This document shows, in pieces, positions 1 through 8,554 of a stretch of DNA of 20,465 bases. Each line of letters opens with the position of its first letter. The stretch's first letter is position 1. Source of the DNA: Chara braunii. Lineage: Eukaryota; Streptophyta; Charophyceae; Charales; Characeae. The notes under the pieces were generated by a model. That model did not search any database and was not told the DNA's origin. It worked only from the letters and a program-made list of their open reading frames with translations. The position numbers and the translations under genes are program-made. The stretch lies in NCBI GenBank assembly GCA_003427395.1, contig BFEA01000038.1, positions 2,656,300 through 2,676,764 on the forward strand, written 5' to 3'.

Positions 1-180
1 ACACACACACACATTCTATCGATAGGATGAGCAAAAACGGAATGAATCTTCCACTGAAACGTGACAATATACACAACCACTTTTAAATTTGCTCATTCTA
101 TCGATCCACATAGCGCGCAGCGAGCCGTGGTTGATGACTTGGCTGTTGGCCAAGGTCAGAGACTTATCGTCTCCTTTTCT

Positions 181-197
181 CACACATACACAGACAT

Positions 198-234
<37 letters not shown>
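181..234. repeat. CA/GT microsatellite
   Basis: Nearly pure CA dinucleotide tract, interrupted at its left end by CATACACAGACATACG. It is followed by a motif (TATAGTGTAGGTTC) that has a close relative after the CA tract of the right flank (about 19098). Confidence 0.95.
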
Positions 235-235
<1 letters not shown>

Positions 236-629
236 ACACAGGTATAGTGTAGGTTCCCTAACGGTAGATTCATTTGATTATAGTCCATCCTATCAAAATG
301 TACGACAGTGTATATTCCCATGCTCTAGAGGTAAGTTCACTCAATTTCCCTCGTTCTATTCGTGAAAAGTAGCGAGAGGCTAGTCGCAGGGTAGGAGGCT
401 TACCTGTCTTATCCCCTTTCCTCTTCGTCATCGTCGTGGTCGTCGCCCCACAAAGTAATGCAGCTTGACACTACGTGCAGCGTACTATCGATCAGGCATG
501 ACCACGCGAAGGCACAAGCACGAAATTCTGGACGTCGGGCATTGACAGTACTACGTGCGTTTCAACAAGTCGGTGATGACGGCTCAACATCCTGGTGCCA
601 TCATCGATTACAAGGGTACGTATCCTCTG

Positions 630-730
630 CTCCCTTTCTCCTTTCTCTCCTTCCCTCCTCCTCTTCTTCTTCTCCTCCTTTCTTCTTCTTCTCCTTCTTC
701 TTCTTCCCTGCGCACCTTTCCTCCTTTTGC
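630..730. repeat. Pyrimidine-rich (CCT/CTT)n tract
   Basis: Almost uninterrupted C and T with TTC and CTC trinucleotides. It gives long Ser/Leu/Phe frames on the plus strand and Glu/Arg frames on the minus strand, none of which is a credible protein. A similar tract sits at about 19456-19530 in the right flank. Confidence 0.9.
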
Positions 731-1008
731 GCGGCCGTTCTCTTCTACTCCTCGCGCGGTTACCTTTCCTTTTTCACTCACGCCTTCCTCCTTCAATCGC
801 TTTGCGCGTTTTGTTGTTGTCTTTGTTCTTTCGCCCGAGCCCGAGCTCGTCATCGATCGAGTATCCGTACGCGCCTTCCCTTCTCCTTGCTATCCTGGTC
901 GCCACCCCCTCTACTCTCACTTCCCCTCACTAACTTCACTTTCTGTACTTTGTAGTTAGAACTACAGTCGATATAATCACTATACTACTACTACTATTAC
1001 TATTTTTA

Positions 1009-1058
1009 CTAATTAATAATAATAATAATAATAAATAAAAATAATACTAATAATAATG
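1009..1058. repeat. (AAT)n microsatellite
   Basis: AAT/TAA trinucleotide run with few interruptions. A matching AAT-rich run occurs in the right flank at about 20083-20118, in both cases next to a hairpin whose arms contain ATGAAT. Confidence 0.9.
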
Positions 1059-1097
1059 AATGTATATCGACTATCTTTTCCGGCCCGATACATTCAT
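1056..1097. repeat. Inverted repeat with ATGAATGTAT arms
   Basis: ATGAATGTATATCG (1056-1069) is matched by CGATACATTCAT (1086-1097): ten paired bases, a two-base bulge, then two more pairs, around a 16-nt loop. It may mark an end of the host repeat unit or of an old MITE. No coding is associated. Confidence 0.6.
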
Positions 1098-1869
1098 AGT
1101 GAGGGTGCGTTTTATTGGGTCGACAGTCGGTCTCCTCCCTTCTATTGAGGTGAGTGTTCCCTCTCCTTCACCCTCTCTCTCTCTCTCTTTCGTAGTCCGC
1201 AGATACTGAGAAGTAAGATATGGAGAGGGTGAAGAAGAGATGGTAGACTTAGAAGAGGAAGAAGAAGAACTCTCTCTCACTTACGCACGCACATTCACAC
1301 ACACACACACAATCACGTTGTCGAGCGCATCGGCCCGGCACCGCACGAGGCGGCGTGGGATTCTCTCGGCCGCGTCACGCAGGAGTTTGATCAATCTCGA
1401 CATAACACACGAGTGGAGCTTCCTTAGGCCGCTCCGGCCGAGTGCGCCAGCCATACCTCTCGCGAGCCCCTACAACAGGATAAGGCCTACGCGAGGCACA
1501 ACTTACCTCCACCTTACGGGAGCTGTCACCTCCCATCGGTGGGCGTATCCCTGCCGAGCTACCAGTCCACAATACGAAAGCTGATCAGTTGCAATCGCAG
1601 AGGTGGATCAGTCGAGGGCGTTTCTCGTTCGCTGTAGCATAGGGGGTACGCGTGGTGATACGCCTATCGGGCCCACACGCGAACCGCCATCTTGGGGGGC
1701 TGAAGCCGTCGGTCGACTAGGACGCATCCCACACGCCACGCGCACACCACTCTACGAACATTTGAAAGGAACACAAGCGCACACACGCATGCACATACAA
1801 CACGCCGCAACACGGGCAACGCTGGCACTACTCGAACAACACGACCGCGCTCCTAGCCCCTCGGTGGCC

Positions 1870-1955
1870 GTCCTATAACTTCCCAATGCAAAAATCGAGT
1901 GGGCGTCGCGCGCGAGACTTAATATAAAAATCGCGTGGACGCAGGGCTAACTCAT
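1870..1955 (+). repeat. TATA-bearing segment, copy A
   Basis: This 86-bp stretch aligns almost without gaps to 2472-2557. Shared landmarks in order are CATAACTT (TATAACTT here), GGCGTCGCG, TATAAAA and a GCAGG...AAC tail. Many differences are transitions. TATAAAAATCG reads as a plus-strand TATA box, so the segment may be a duplicated promoter core, but no transcript or ORF beneath it is evident. Confidence 0.4.
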
Positions 1956-2053
1956 ACGGACTCGCAATGCAAGCGTACGCAAGCGGTCGCAAGGATGGCG
2001 TACCATGTAGTACCCATACTCATGTGGTCCCCGTTAACCTCGAGGGTCGTGCT

Positions 2054-2190
2054 CGACACTCAAGTGTCGGTTGACACACGTCTAGAGGGTTAATCTCTCG
2101 ACGCTGAACAACCGCCATGCGCGGTTGAAGACCACACACCCTCTTCTGCACCCTTATGCAGAGTGGGTGGTACACAGGCCCATGCCTGTG
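2054..2190. repeat. Cluster of three perfect short hairpins
   Basis: Three separate perfect 7-bp stems lie close together: CGACACT/AGTGTCG (2054-2060 and 2063-2069), CAACCGC/GCGGTTG (2109-2115 and 2121-2127) and CACAGGC/GCCTGTG (2173-2179 and 2184-2190). Loops are 2-5 nt. They suggest a structured RNA leader or LTR segment; function unknown. Confidence 0.55.
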
Positions 2191-2471
2191 GTGGTAGTCA
2201 TCTCTCGCGGCCCTAGGGGTGAGTCCTCCCCGGGGGCCTGGGCGAAAGTCAAGGGGTTTGACTTTGACTGCTGCCACGGACTACAATGTCCAACTATAAA
2301 AAAATCCTTAAGAAGCAACAAGACCCGCACGAATCCAAGAAAAGGGGATAGGGCGAGGGTCTCCCGACCCTTAAAACAAAACTTCATGGCTCTGGGACAC
2401 ACCTCCCTTCTACGGTCCGTGTCGGCGGTCTACAATAATCCCAAGTGTTGCGCCTACGCGCAAGCCCAGTA

Positions 2472-2557
2472 GTCCCATAACTTTTAGACGCCGGGGGCGG
2501 TGAGGCGTCGCGTGCAGGGTTCCGATATAAAATTGCGCGGCCGCAGGCCAACCCTAT
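2472..2557 (+). repeat. TATA-bearing segment, copy B
   Basis: Second copy of the segment at 1870-1955, offset by 602 bp, with the same order of landmarks and a TATAAAATTGCG box. GC-rich sequence follows both copies, but similarity fades about 30 bp after the TATA box. Confidence 0.4.
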
Positions 2558-2594
2558 GCCAACCACTGATGCCAATCATATGTGGTAACCGCAG

Positions 2595-2670
2595 CTTCAG
2601 CCTCGCGATATTGAATGGCTGAAGAAACTCATCGCGAGGGGTTACCCCTCTCGATATTGAACGGCTGAAG
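2595..2670. repeat. Interleaved hairpins (pseudoknot topology)
   Basis: CTTCAGCC (2595-2602) pairs with GGCTGAAG (2617-2624), while CCTCGCGAT (2601-2609) pairs with ATCGCGAGG (2631-2639). The two stems cross, which is H-type pseudoknot topology. GAGGGG (2636-2641) also pairs with CCCCTC (2645-2650) across a 3-nt loop, and a second GGCTGAAG at 2663-2670 could replace the first. The motif GATATTGAAYGGCTGAAG is repeated directly with a 46-bp period. All arms are perfect; whether the RNA exists is unknown. Confidence 0.55.
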
Positions 2671-2788
2671 GATACGCCATTCGACCCTTGCGACATTTCC
2701 GCCCTCTAGGCGGAGTGTCCCGCCGGCCAAAATAAATAGGCTCTATGCAAGGGGAGACCCCTCCCTTTTTGGGCCTAGGGCTTGGGAT

Positions 2789-2823
2789 GTCCTGGACAAG
2801 GACCTCGAATCCCGGTCCAGGAC
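2789..2823. repeat. Perfect 9-bp inverted repeat
   Basis: GTCCTGGAC (2789-2797) and GTCCAGGAC (2815-2823) form a perfect stem around a 17-nt loop, in a GC-rich non-coding stretch. Confidence 0.6.
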
Positions 2824-3233
2824 CAACGTCCGACTAGAAAAGCCCCAAGACGCAAATAGGCAGAAGGGGGGGTTCTTCCCCGTCCCTCAACCCCAACTTC
2901 CATGCTGTTGCTAACACGGCCCCTTGGGCCCCTCGAATACCCATCGTACGATTACCCACACATACATGCAAAAAGGGGATAGAGTTATGACGATCACTTC
3001 TCACAAGCCCAGTGGGACTCCTCACAACCATGTATATGTATATGGAATCGCAGGCAGTCCAAATCCAAAATCCGAGTCACAGGATATACCTGCAACCACA
3101 CCAAGAATCAAGCGACAAAGCATGTACTACACGGAGTCAACCCCAACCATCCTCTATGCTCATACCCCTCGCTTTAGCCATGCAAGCCCCAATCGCTAAT
3201 CCAACCAACCTCAATTAAATACTTAGTACCTTT

Positions 3234-3239
3234 GTCAAA
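3234..3239. other. Target-site duplication, left copy (GTCAAA)
   Basis: GTCAAA directly before the TG start at 3240; identical to 5573-5578 after the CA end. Confidence 0.6.
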
Positions 3240-3366
3240 TGACCATTCAATAAAAGTTCGGGTGAAACCCTTAACAAACAGTAAAACCACAAGGGCTAAA
3301 GCCTTTTAGGTTGAGTATGGAGGGTGAGCTGGAATTGAGTCGAAGACCGACGAATTGGCAACCGAC

Positions 3367-3385
3367 CTGTTATCAGTGATAACAG
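3367..3385. repeat. 19-bp near-perfect palindrome
   Basis: CTGTTATCA (3367-3375), a single central G, then TGATAACAG (3377-3385). The arms pair perfectly. It sits near the left end of the nested element and could be a protein-binding dyad or a tight hairpin. Confidence 0.6.
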
Positions 3386-3651
3386 AAGACGACCCTCGTA
3401 GGATCAAGCCGGAACCAGTCCAGATCCTGAATCAAATCGATCAAGGTAGCCTGTAACACAAGACAGGCCAATCCCCAGGCTGACCCTATAAGTCCATGGA
3501 GAATAATCCCCATATCATGATCCCACTCAAATCACCTTAATTAACTAAGCCCGAATCTACCTATAAGTTGCGCCCAAAGTAAAGGTGGACCCTAGCATAA
3601 TCTCCCCTATTCAGGGTGGATTGTCAAAATTGTCACCTGTCAAAATATAAT

Positions 3652-4230
3652 CTAACTCCTCTAATTCAAGAAAATTTCGGTAGCGCTTCCCGTAGGAAAA
3701 GTGCCTTTCCAAAGTTCATATCAGCTTAGATATGGAAAACAGAAATAGCCTTAGGCTGTCCAAAGTCAAATTTTGTCTAACTTCCTGAATTAGCAGAAAT
3801 TTTGGCAGCACTCCCTTTAGAAAGGGAGACTTCCCAGATTTATACTAAGTCAGATGTGAACTCAAAAGACAACTTGAGTTCCACTTAGACAAGATTTAGC
3901 TAACCCTTTAGTTTTGCAGAAACTTTGACAGCACTCCCTTTGGAAAAGTGCTATTCCAAAATTTATACAAGGCTAAGTTCAAAATCGGGAAATAACTTTG
4001 ACTTCTCAAAGTCCAATTTTGTCTAACTCATTGAATTAGCAAAAATTTGGGCAGCATTCCCTTTAGAAAAGGAGACTTTCCAAATTTTTACTAAGCCAGA
4101 TATAAAGATTAGACAAGTTGAATTTTGACAAGTCAAAAGTTGACTAACTCCTTGGATTTGTAGAAATTTCGGCAGCGCTTCCTGTAGAGAAAGTGGCTTG
4201 CCAAGATTTATACGAAGCCAGGTATAACAA
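3652..4230. repeat. Five-unit tandem array, period about 123 bp
   Basis: Units begin with CTAAC at 3652, 3777, 3900, 4023 and 4144 (spacings 125, 123, 123 and 121). Each has the order CTAACTC..., a TTGAATTAG-like stretch, AAATTTCGGCAGC, a short hairpin built on TCCCTTTAGAAAAGG, CTTTCCAAATTTATAC and AAGCCAGATATA. Units differ by scattered substitutions, yet the short hairpin is usually kept: perfect in unit 2 (CTCCCTTT at 3811-3818 with AAAGGGAG at 3821-3828) and imperfect with different arms elsewhere. Such arrays are known in non-coding parts of plant gypsy elements; the role is unknown. Confidence 0.8.
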
Positions 4231-4504
4231 AAGATCCTAGAAAAATGCGAGAAATGATCTAAGTGAAAAAAGTCAGCTCGGAAAAAGCAGGAATTGACCT
4301 AGCTCCTATCGCTCTAGCCTGTGGCGAGCCTCTAAAGCAACTACCTGTCAACCTGAGGCCCAGACCAAGTAGTAACCTCACTCAGCCACATGCAGGACAA
4401 ACCACAAAGGTAAGTACTCTCACCAACCCCAAGCTCCTTTAGCAAACAATAGTTCATGCTTCCTCTATGAGTTATCCCTTTCATACCCAAGCTTACATAA
4501 GGCA

Positions 4505-5415
4505 TAAGCTAGGGCACCTGAACTTACAGAGCGCACCCAACTTAGTCAGGCCCAAGGTCAGAATACCTAAACTTATAGAGCGTTCTAACTTGGTCAGGTA
4601 TACACAAACAGAGGGCACAACTACTTCTCTTTTCTCTCTGAACTGTTTAAATAGCCAGATTATATATATATATCTTAACTTAGTCTTCAAAGGGACATAA
4701 GGTTGAGCCGCTCAACTTAGAACATTGCTCAGCCTGCCCATAATTACCCTCAATTATATCTCTTAATTATACTCTCTTCTGTTGTGATAAGCTATAGTCA
4801 GGCTACCTAAACTTATAGAGCGGCATGACTAGCCTGTTCTCAATAACATAGTAACATAATATAGCCAAGTTATATCCATTGGATTCCAACATGTGCGAGG
4901 CGTTGGGTCAGACCACCTAAACTTATAGAGCGGTCTGATCCTCTGCCAGGTTCGTTTCTCTCTGATCCAATCTGTGCGAGGCAGTGGGACAGGCTACCTA
5001 AACTTATAGAGCGATCTGCCCCCTGCCAGAATTATTCCCTCAAAACAAAACAGGAAAAGGACTGAACCACCTAAACTTATAGAGCGGTTCATACCTCCTT
5101 ATTCAGAACCAAAGAAACTGTGAGAACCCCAAACAAAACGAGGCAACCCAAGGTACCTAAACTTATAGAGCGCCTTGGGTCCTTGAGAACCACTCACAGT
5201 CAAATCCCCACAGGTCAGAGCAGTCAGGACACCTAAACTTATAGAGCGTCCTGACCCTCCACGCAATTCATAGCACCAGGTCTCCCCAAACTTATGGGGA
5301 CATGCCAGCCTCCAGAGCTTCAGGCTACCTAAACTTATAGAACGGTCTGAGGCTCCATGCAAACCAGAAATAACAAGGCGCTGGGCTTCCCCAAACTTAA
5401 GGGGACCTCCCAGCC
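4505..5415. repeat. Array of eleven constant-loop, variable-arm hairpins
   Basis: A core close to ACCTAAACTTATAGAGCG occurs at 4516, 4565, 4805, 4915, 4996, 5069, 5155, 5231 and 5327. Two shorter relatives, with loops AAACTTAT (5288-5295) and AAACTTAA (5393-5400), sit in CCCC/GGGG stems. The sequences on either side differ between members but are complementary within each: TAGTCA/TGACTA (4795, 4826), TCAGACC/GGTCTGA (4908, 4932), TGAACC/GGTTCA (5063, 5086), CCCAAGG/CCTTGGG (5147, 5173) and GTCAGGAC/GTCCTGAC (5223, 5248). The 5155 member has an extra outer stem ACTGTGAG/CTCACAGT (5117, 5193). The 5327 member pairs over 12 bp with three G-U wobbles if read as plus-strand RNA. The member at 4516 instead has A-C mismatches, so strand is not settled. 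Function unknown. Confidence 0.85.
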
Positions 5416-5572
5416 TTAGTGACCCAGTCAATCTGCACACAATACTGCCCTCCTCCCAACCTTCCCCAAGATGCAACCCACCTCGTTCATAATTTGTTTT
5501 CAGGCAATCAGTAAAACTGAAGCTGAGATTGCACACACACTCCTTTACTTCAGTCTAACTTAGGTCCTGACA

Positions 5573-5578
5573 GTCAAA
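5573..5578. other. Target-site duplication, right copy (GTCAAA)
   Basis: GTCAAA directly after the CA end at 5572; identical to 3234-3239. Confidence 0.6.
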
Positions 5579-7198
5579 CCAAAATCAGAGTACAGGATCC
5601 ACGCAATACGCTCAGTCAAACGTAGAGAGATGTACAGGTAGGGGTTACAGTTGGGTTTATAGAGGGAGTCAGGGGATTACCACTCAGTTCCCTGCCTCCA
5701 GGACTCCGCCTGAGTCCCGGCAGAGCTCCCGCAATCGGTGGGGCAACCTCCCACAGAGGCCTTGGTGCGGGTTACGGGCCACACGCCCGCCTGCCACCTT
5801 CCTCTCAGAACCAAAGGACCAGACTTAGAGTGAGAAAGGCAGAGGGAGAGGGAGTAAGACTCTCAGTTAGGAGGGCAACTCAGACTCGCGCGAGAGGGCC
5901 TTCAACTCTTCGACGCCTGAGGGCCCTGCAATGGTGGCCAACCGACAACAGCTTGGTTACGCAAAGCCAACCAGTTAGACCCAATCTCCCCAAATTGCAA
6001 CAATAGCCCTCTCCATAACCGTCCCACCACGCTGCAACAACAGTCCTGCTTGTAGCCAAAGCAGTCCCCTTCCCACCACACCTTTGCTCCCCTGAACACA
6101 ACCAACCGGACCTCAAGCAGTTGTAGTCAAGACAGCACAACAGTCTACAACAGCCTGGCCAGTCTCGTGGCAAGGCACACTCCGAGCAACAGGGTACACG
6201 ACAACCACCGCAATGACATATGTCGCAGTGCTGCACTGCGCAGCAATGGCTAGCCACCGCGTTGCTGCACAGACATAGCGGACTGTGCCGGAGGTACCAG
6301 AGCCCTGACCTCTTACAAACAGATAGCCACGCACTCAGACTCTCCCTTCAGCAAATGTGGCATGCCAGGCAGCACATCCCCAACCAAACTTGTTGCGGCC
6401 TCACTTCGTTGGTATGAGCAGCTCACCAGCCAATCAAAATCTTCAACCCCACCAGTTCACTTCCCACGCCCATCTCTCCGACTGATAAGCCGCCAGCCCG
6501 GATTGGTATGGTGAACGACACACCAGTCGGCGCCAGATACTCTCCCTTCTCCTCTACTAAACCCCTTTGTGCTCAACCTCCGCTCCTAGCCCGACGGCCT
6601 CGTGCGGACGTCAGTTGGGCAGCACACCAATGTGCAAATCGAGAATGGACCTTTCACAAAGGTATAGCTAAACGCACCCCATCGGCCCTCTGCCGAAGTA
6701 CCACGGTGGACCACACACGATTGTCGTCTGCTACCCGCCGATCCTACCTACGAAACGACCCCCTCTGCTAGTATGGGGTGGAATCCATTGCCCCGCCACC
6801 AGTCCGATTCATGCACAGTCGGCCGATATCGTAATGGCAGCAGTACTATTGCCCGCAACAACAGAATGCACTCTGATCAGGTAGCTACTCGGCCCTCCCC
6901 CACCTTCACCTCCGTCCTCTCTTCGTAATTCCTACCACCTTCCGTCCTCTTCCGCAGTTCCTATCTCTCATCGCTCCCGAACCAGACCTCCGTGACTGAG
7001 ACTGACACCGCCAATCGGCTCGCCCGGGCCCAGAACCCTCAAGACGCATTCTCTACTCGCCCATTTCCATTCTGAACGGCAGGGCTCGGCGTTCTTGACC
7101 GCACACCATTCGACTCCCCGCCATCTTCGACTCCTACCCCACTGCGCACGCACCTAACGCCGTTTCGCACCTAGATCCACCTCTCCCCACTACCGCGC

Positions 7199-7210
7199 GT
7201 TGACGTCAAC
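7199..7210. promoter_or_regulatory. Perfect CRE/C-box palindrome
   Basis: GTTGACGTCAAC is a perfect 12-bp palindrome containing TGACGTCA, the full CRE / bZIP C-box core. Plant and algal bZIP factors bind such cores. A 12-bp match is suggestive only, since GC-rich sequence of this length will contain some by chance. Confidence 0.35.
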
Positions 7211-7845
7211 AGCCCTTCACCGTTTCCTTCAAGCACCGCAGCTTTTAATCACGGTTCGCGCGGCTCCAGCAATGGCCGGTCCCACAGCGAAGTACTCCGT
7301 CAAAGCCCGGTGTGGCAAAACAGTGTACACGCGCGCCTCCCGAACTTATACTCCTTGCCCCGATGCGGGGGCCTCGACGATCCCCTCTATACCATTTCAA
7401 TTTTTGCGGACGTCCCGAAGGACTTGGTCCTTCAGAGCGCTACCGGCCCTAAGCACCGTCCGGCCTTGACAAAACTCCGCACGAATCTGGTCTCCCATCG
7501 AGGCCGGATTCGAGTAAGTGCCCCTCCCCCTTTTACCAAATCCTGCGCGCTGTCCATACACAGGAGCCATACTAATCTCCTCCGTGTCACTCCTAATTTC
7601 GCGCGCCCCCCCAGAAGCCACGCCCGACAATCTTTCACGATTCTTCGAAGAGATCGCCCGACCCTCCCCCTAGCCCGGTTTGCGCCCAGATTCGTCCCCG
7701 GACCCCCTTTTTCATCTGTCACCCCCACGTGCGCGCCCTCTTAATCCGACTCCCACACAGCCTCGACAGACACTAGGCCGGGAGGGTCCCTGGGGCGGTT
7801 CGCTGAACAACACGGTCCGCTCTCTCACCTTTTTTCCCATCTCCC

Positions 7846-7865
7846 GTCCGGGTTCACTCCCGGAC
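7846..7865. repeat. Perfect 7-bp hairpin
   Basis: GTCCGGG (7846-7852), loop TTCACT, CCCGGAC (7859-7865). It resembles a tRNA T-arm but the loop is 6 nt and no other arm is visible. A run of T precedes it at about 7829. Confidence 0.5.
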
Positions 7866-7897
7866 CTCCCCTCTTACACCACCCCCTCGTAGATCGC

Positions 7898-7943
7898 GCA
7901 GATCTCCTCCGCCTTACCTGGATTCCTCCCAAAGGAGATCTGC
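7898..7943. repeat. Perfect 11-bp inverted repeat
   Basis: GCAGATCTCCT (7898-7908) and AGGAGATCTGC (7933-7943) pair perfectly around a 24-nt loop. No neighbouring ORF depends on it. Confidence 0.6.
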
Positions 7944-8535
7944 CACGATCACTACCCCATTCGCCCCACTCTCTCCTCATGGACCTGGCCCTCCCTTCGG
8001 GGTTTATGCGTGTGAGCCTTTGCGACCAGGCAGATTTTCTTTAAATCGTTCCCTAGATCCGCCCTAGCGGCCGCATCAGATAGTTGGCCAGCTCCTGCAA
8101 AGCCCAACCTTTTTAATGTTTGGCCCCCATCATACAAGTTAGGCGGGGGTCTGCGCCCCCATTGTATATGGGTACTCCCAACAAGATGGGTCGTTGGCCT
8201 CAGGGTGCGGCCGCCCGCCTCTTAAACGGCTCTAACTAGGCAGAAAAATTCTGGGGTGGTCCCCAAAATAAGAAAAAGGGATCGTTTGGAAGGGGGAATG
8301 AACCACGACCCTCCCAATATTCCCATAGCCTAGCGGCGCGGACCGACGGTCGGGCTCCCCCTAGAAAAACAAAAAGGGGATAGTCCCGCAGGACCCTCAA
8401 CCCCTTAACTTTTTGGCGCTCCATTGCTCCTGCGTCGTCTTCCGCCGACCTCAAACCTCGTACCTCCGCCGTGCAAATCCAGTGTCGTAACCTATAGGGC
8501 CAAGCCCAAGCCTGTGACCAGCAAGCGCAGTTTCC

Positions 8536-8550
8536 CATATAAAGTGGCAC
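8536..8550. promoter_or_regulatory. TATA-like box next to the 425-bp repeat
   Basis: CATATAAAGTGG reads as a canonical TATA box on the plus strand and as TTTATATGG on the minus strand. It lies just beyond the left edge of the repeat at 8555, where a U3-to-R promoter would be expected if the minus-strand LTR continues leftward. The better consensus is on the plus strand, so its use by the element is uncertain. Confidence 0.25.
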
Positions 8551-8554
8551 CACG

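Larger units (their letters stand above)
1..1318. repeat. Left host flank: diverged host repeat with microsatellites
   Basis: No gene is supported here. In order it holds CA repeats (1-13 and about 181-234), TATCGAT-containing stretches (a 10-bp palindrome CTATCGATAG at 17-26, another at about 97), an inverted pair AGGTAAG (329-335) / CTTACCT (399-405), a pyrimidine tract rich in TTC and CCT (about 630-730), an AAT-rich tract (about 1009-1058), a CT-rich tract (about 1164-1190) and a further CA tract (about 1297-1311). The same types of element recur in the right flank from 19077 on, so this looks like one copy of a dispersed or tandem host repeat. Open frames here are microsatellite translations. 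Confidence 0.6.
1319..3239. other. GC-rich non-coding tract with many hairpins
   Basis: I see no protein with recognisable motifs on either strand; the open frames (up to 115 codons) have no consistent composition. The tract holds a duplicated TATA-bearing segment (1870-1955 and 2472-2557), perfect short hairpins at 2054-2069, 2109-2127, 2173-2190 and 2789-2823, and an interleaved hairpin group at 2595-2670. The purine run AAAAGGGGATAG recurs (about 2340 and 2970, and again at about 8375). Confidence 0.55.
3240..5572. mobile_element. Nested 2.33-kb TG...CA element (solo LTR-like)
   Basis: The segment begins TGACCATTCAATAAAAG and ends AGGTCCTGACA, and GTCAAA lies immediately outside both ends (3234-3239 and 5573-5578). 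TG...CA ends plus a flanking direct repeat are the marks of an LTR or other integrase-inserted element; the 6-bp duplication is one longer than the usual 5 for gypsy elements, so one base may match by chance. It is more AT-rich than its surroundings, has no credible ORF, and carries a 123-bp tandem array and a hairpin array. Read on the minus strand it starts TGTCAGGACCTAAG. It could be a solo LTR or a non-autonomous element; the internal tandem arrays recall the non-coding parts of plant Tat/Ogre-type elements, which is only a resemblance. Confidence 0.6.
5579..8554. other. GC-rich non-coding tract
   Basis: No ORF here has a recognisable domain; the largest (435 bp on the plus strand at 7310, 378 bp on the minus strand at 5880) look like chance frames in GC-rich sequence. 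Visible elements are a CRE-like palindrome at 7199-7210, a perfect 7-bp hairpin at 7846-7865, an 11-bp inverted repeat at 7898-7943, a CCGAC/GTCGG dyad at 8343-8353 and a TATA-like site at 8540. By position it would be the inner part of the proposed long LTR. Confidence 0.45.

Noticed and set aside
16-321. 101-codon ORF with a VCVCVC run
   Set aside because: Translation of the CA/GT microsatellite.
458-959. Overlapping ORFs rich in Ser, Leu, Pro and Phe
   Set aside because: They translate the pyrimidine microsatellite in three frames; low complexity with no domain.
2020-2472. Several 80-115-codon ORFs on both strands
   Set aside because: Overlapping chance frames in GC-rich sequence with no motifs, inside a hairpin cluster.
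2964-2984. AAAAAGGGGATAG as an element polypurine tract
   Set aside because: The purine run recurs at about 2340 and 8375 without a TG-starting LTR directly after it, so it is only a shared local motif.
4505-5415. CRISPR-like array (conserved 18-bp repeats with variable neighbours)
   Set aside because: Spacing is irregular (about 40-230 bp), the variable parts are complementary arms of each hairpin rather than unique spacers, there are no cas genes, and the DNA is eukaryotic.
5099-5536. 145-codon minus-strand ORF with repeated SISLG-like peptides
   Set aside because: The peptide repeats are just the translated hairpin loops of the array, and other hairpins of the same family fall in other frames or contain stops.
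5880-6257. 125-codon Cys-rich minus-strand ORF
   Set aside because: The many Cys codons come from a locally GCA/TGC-rich sequence; spacing is irregular and no fold is suggested. Kept out for lack of support.
7310-7744. 144-codon plus-strand ORF and 98-codon minus-strand ORF overlapping it
   Set aside because: Both strands open across the same GC-rich stretch, typical of chance; Pro/Ser/Arg-biased composition.
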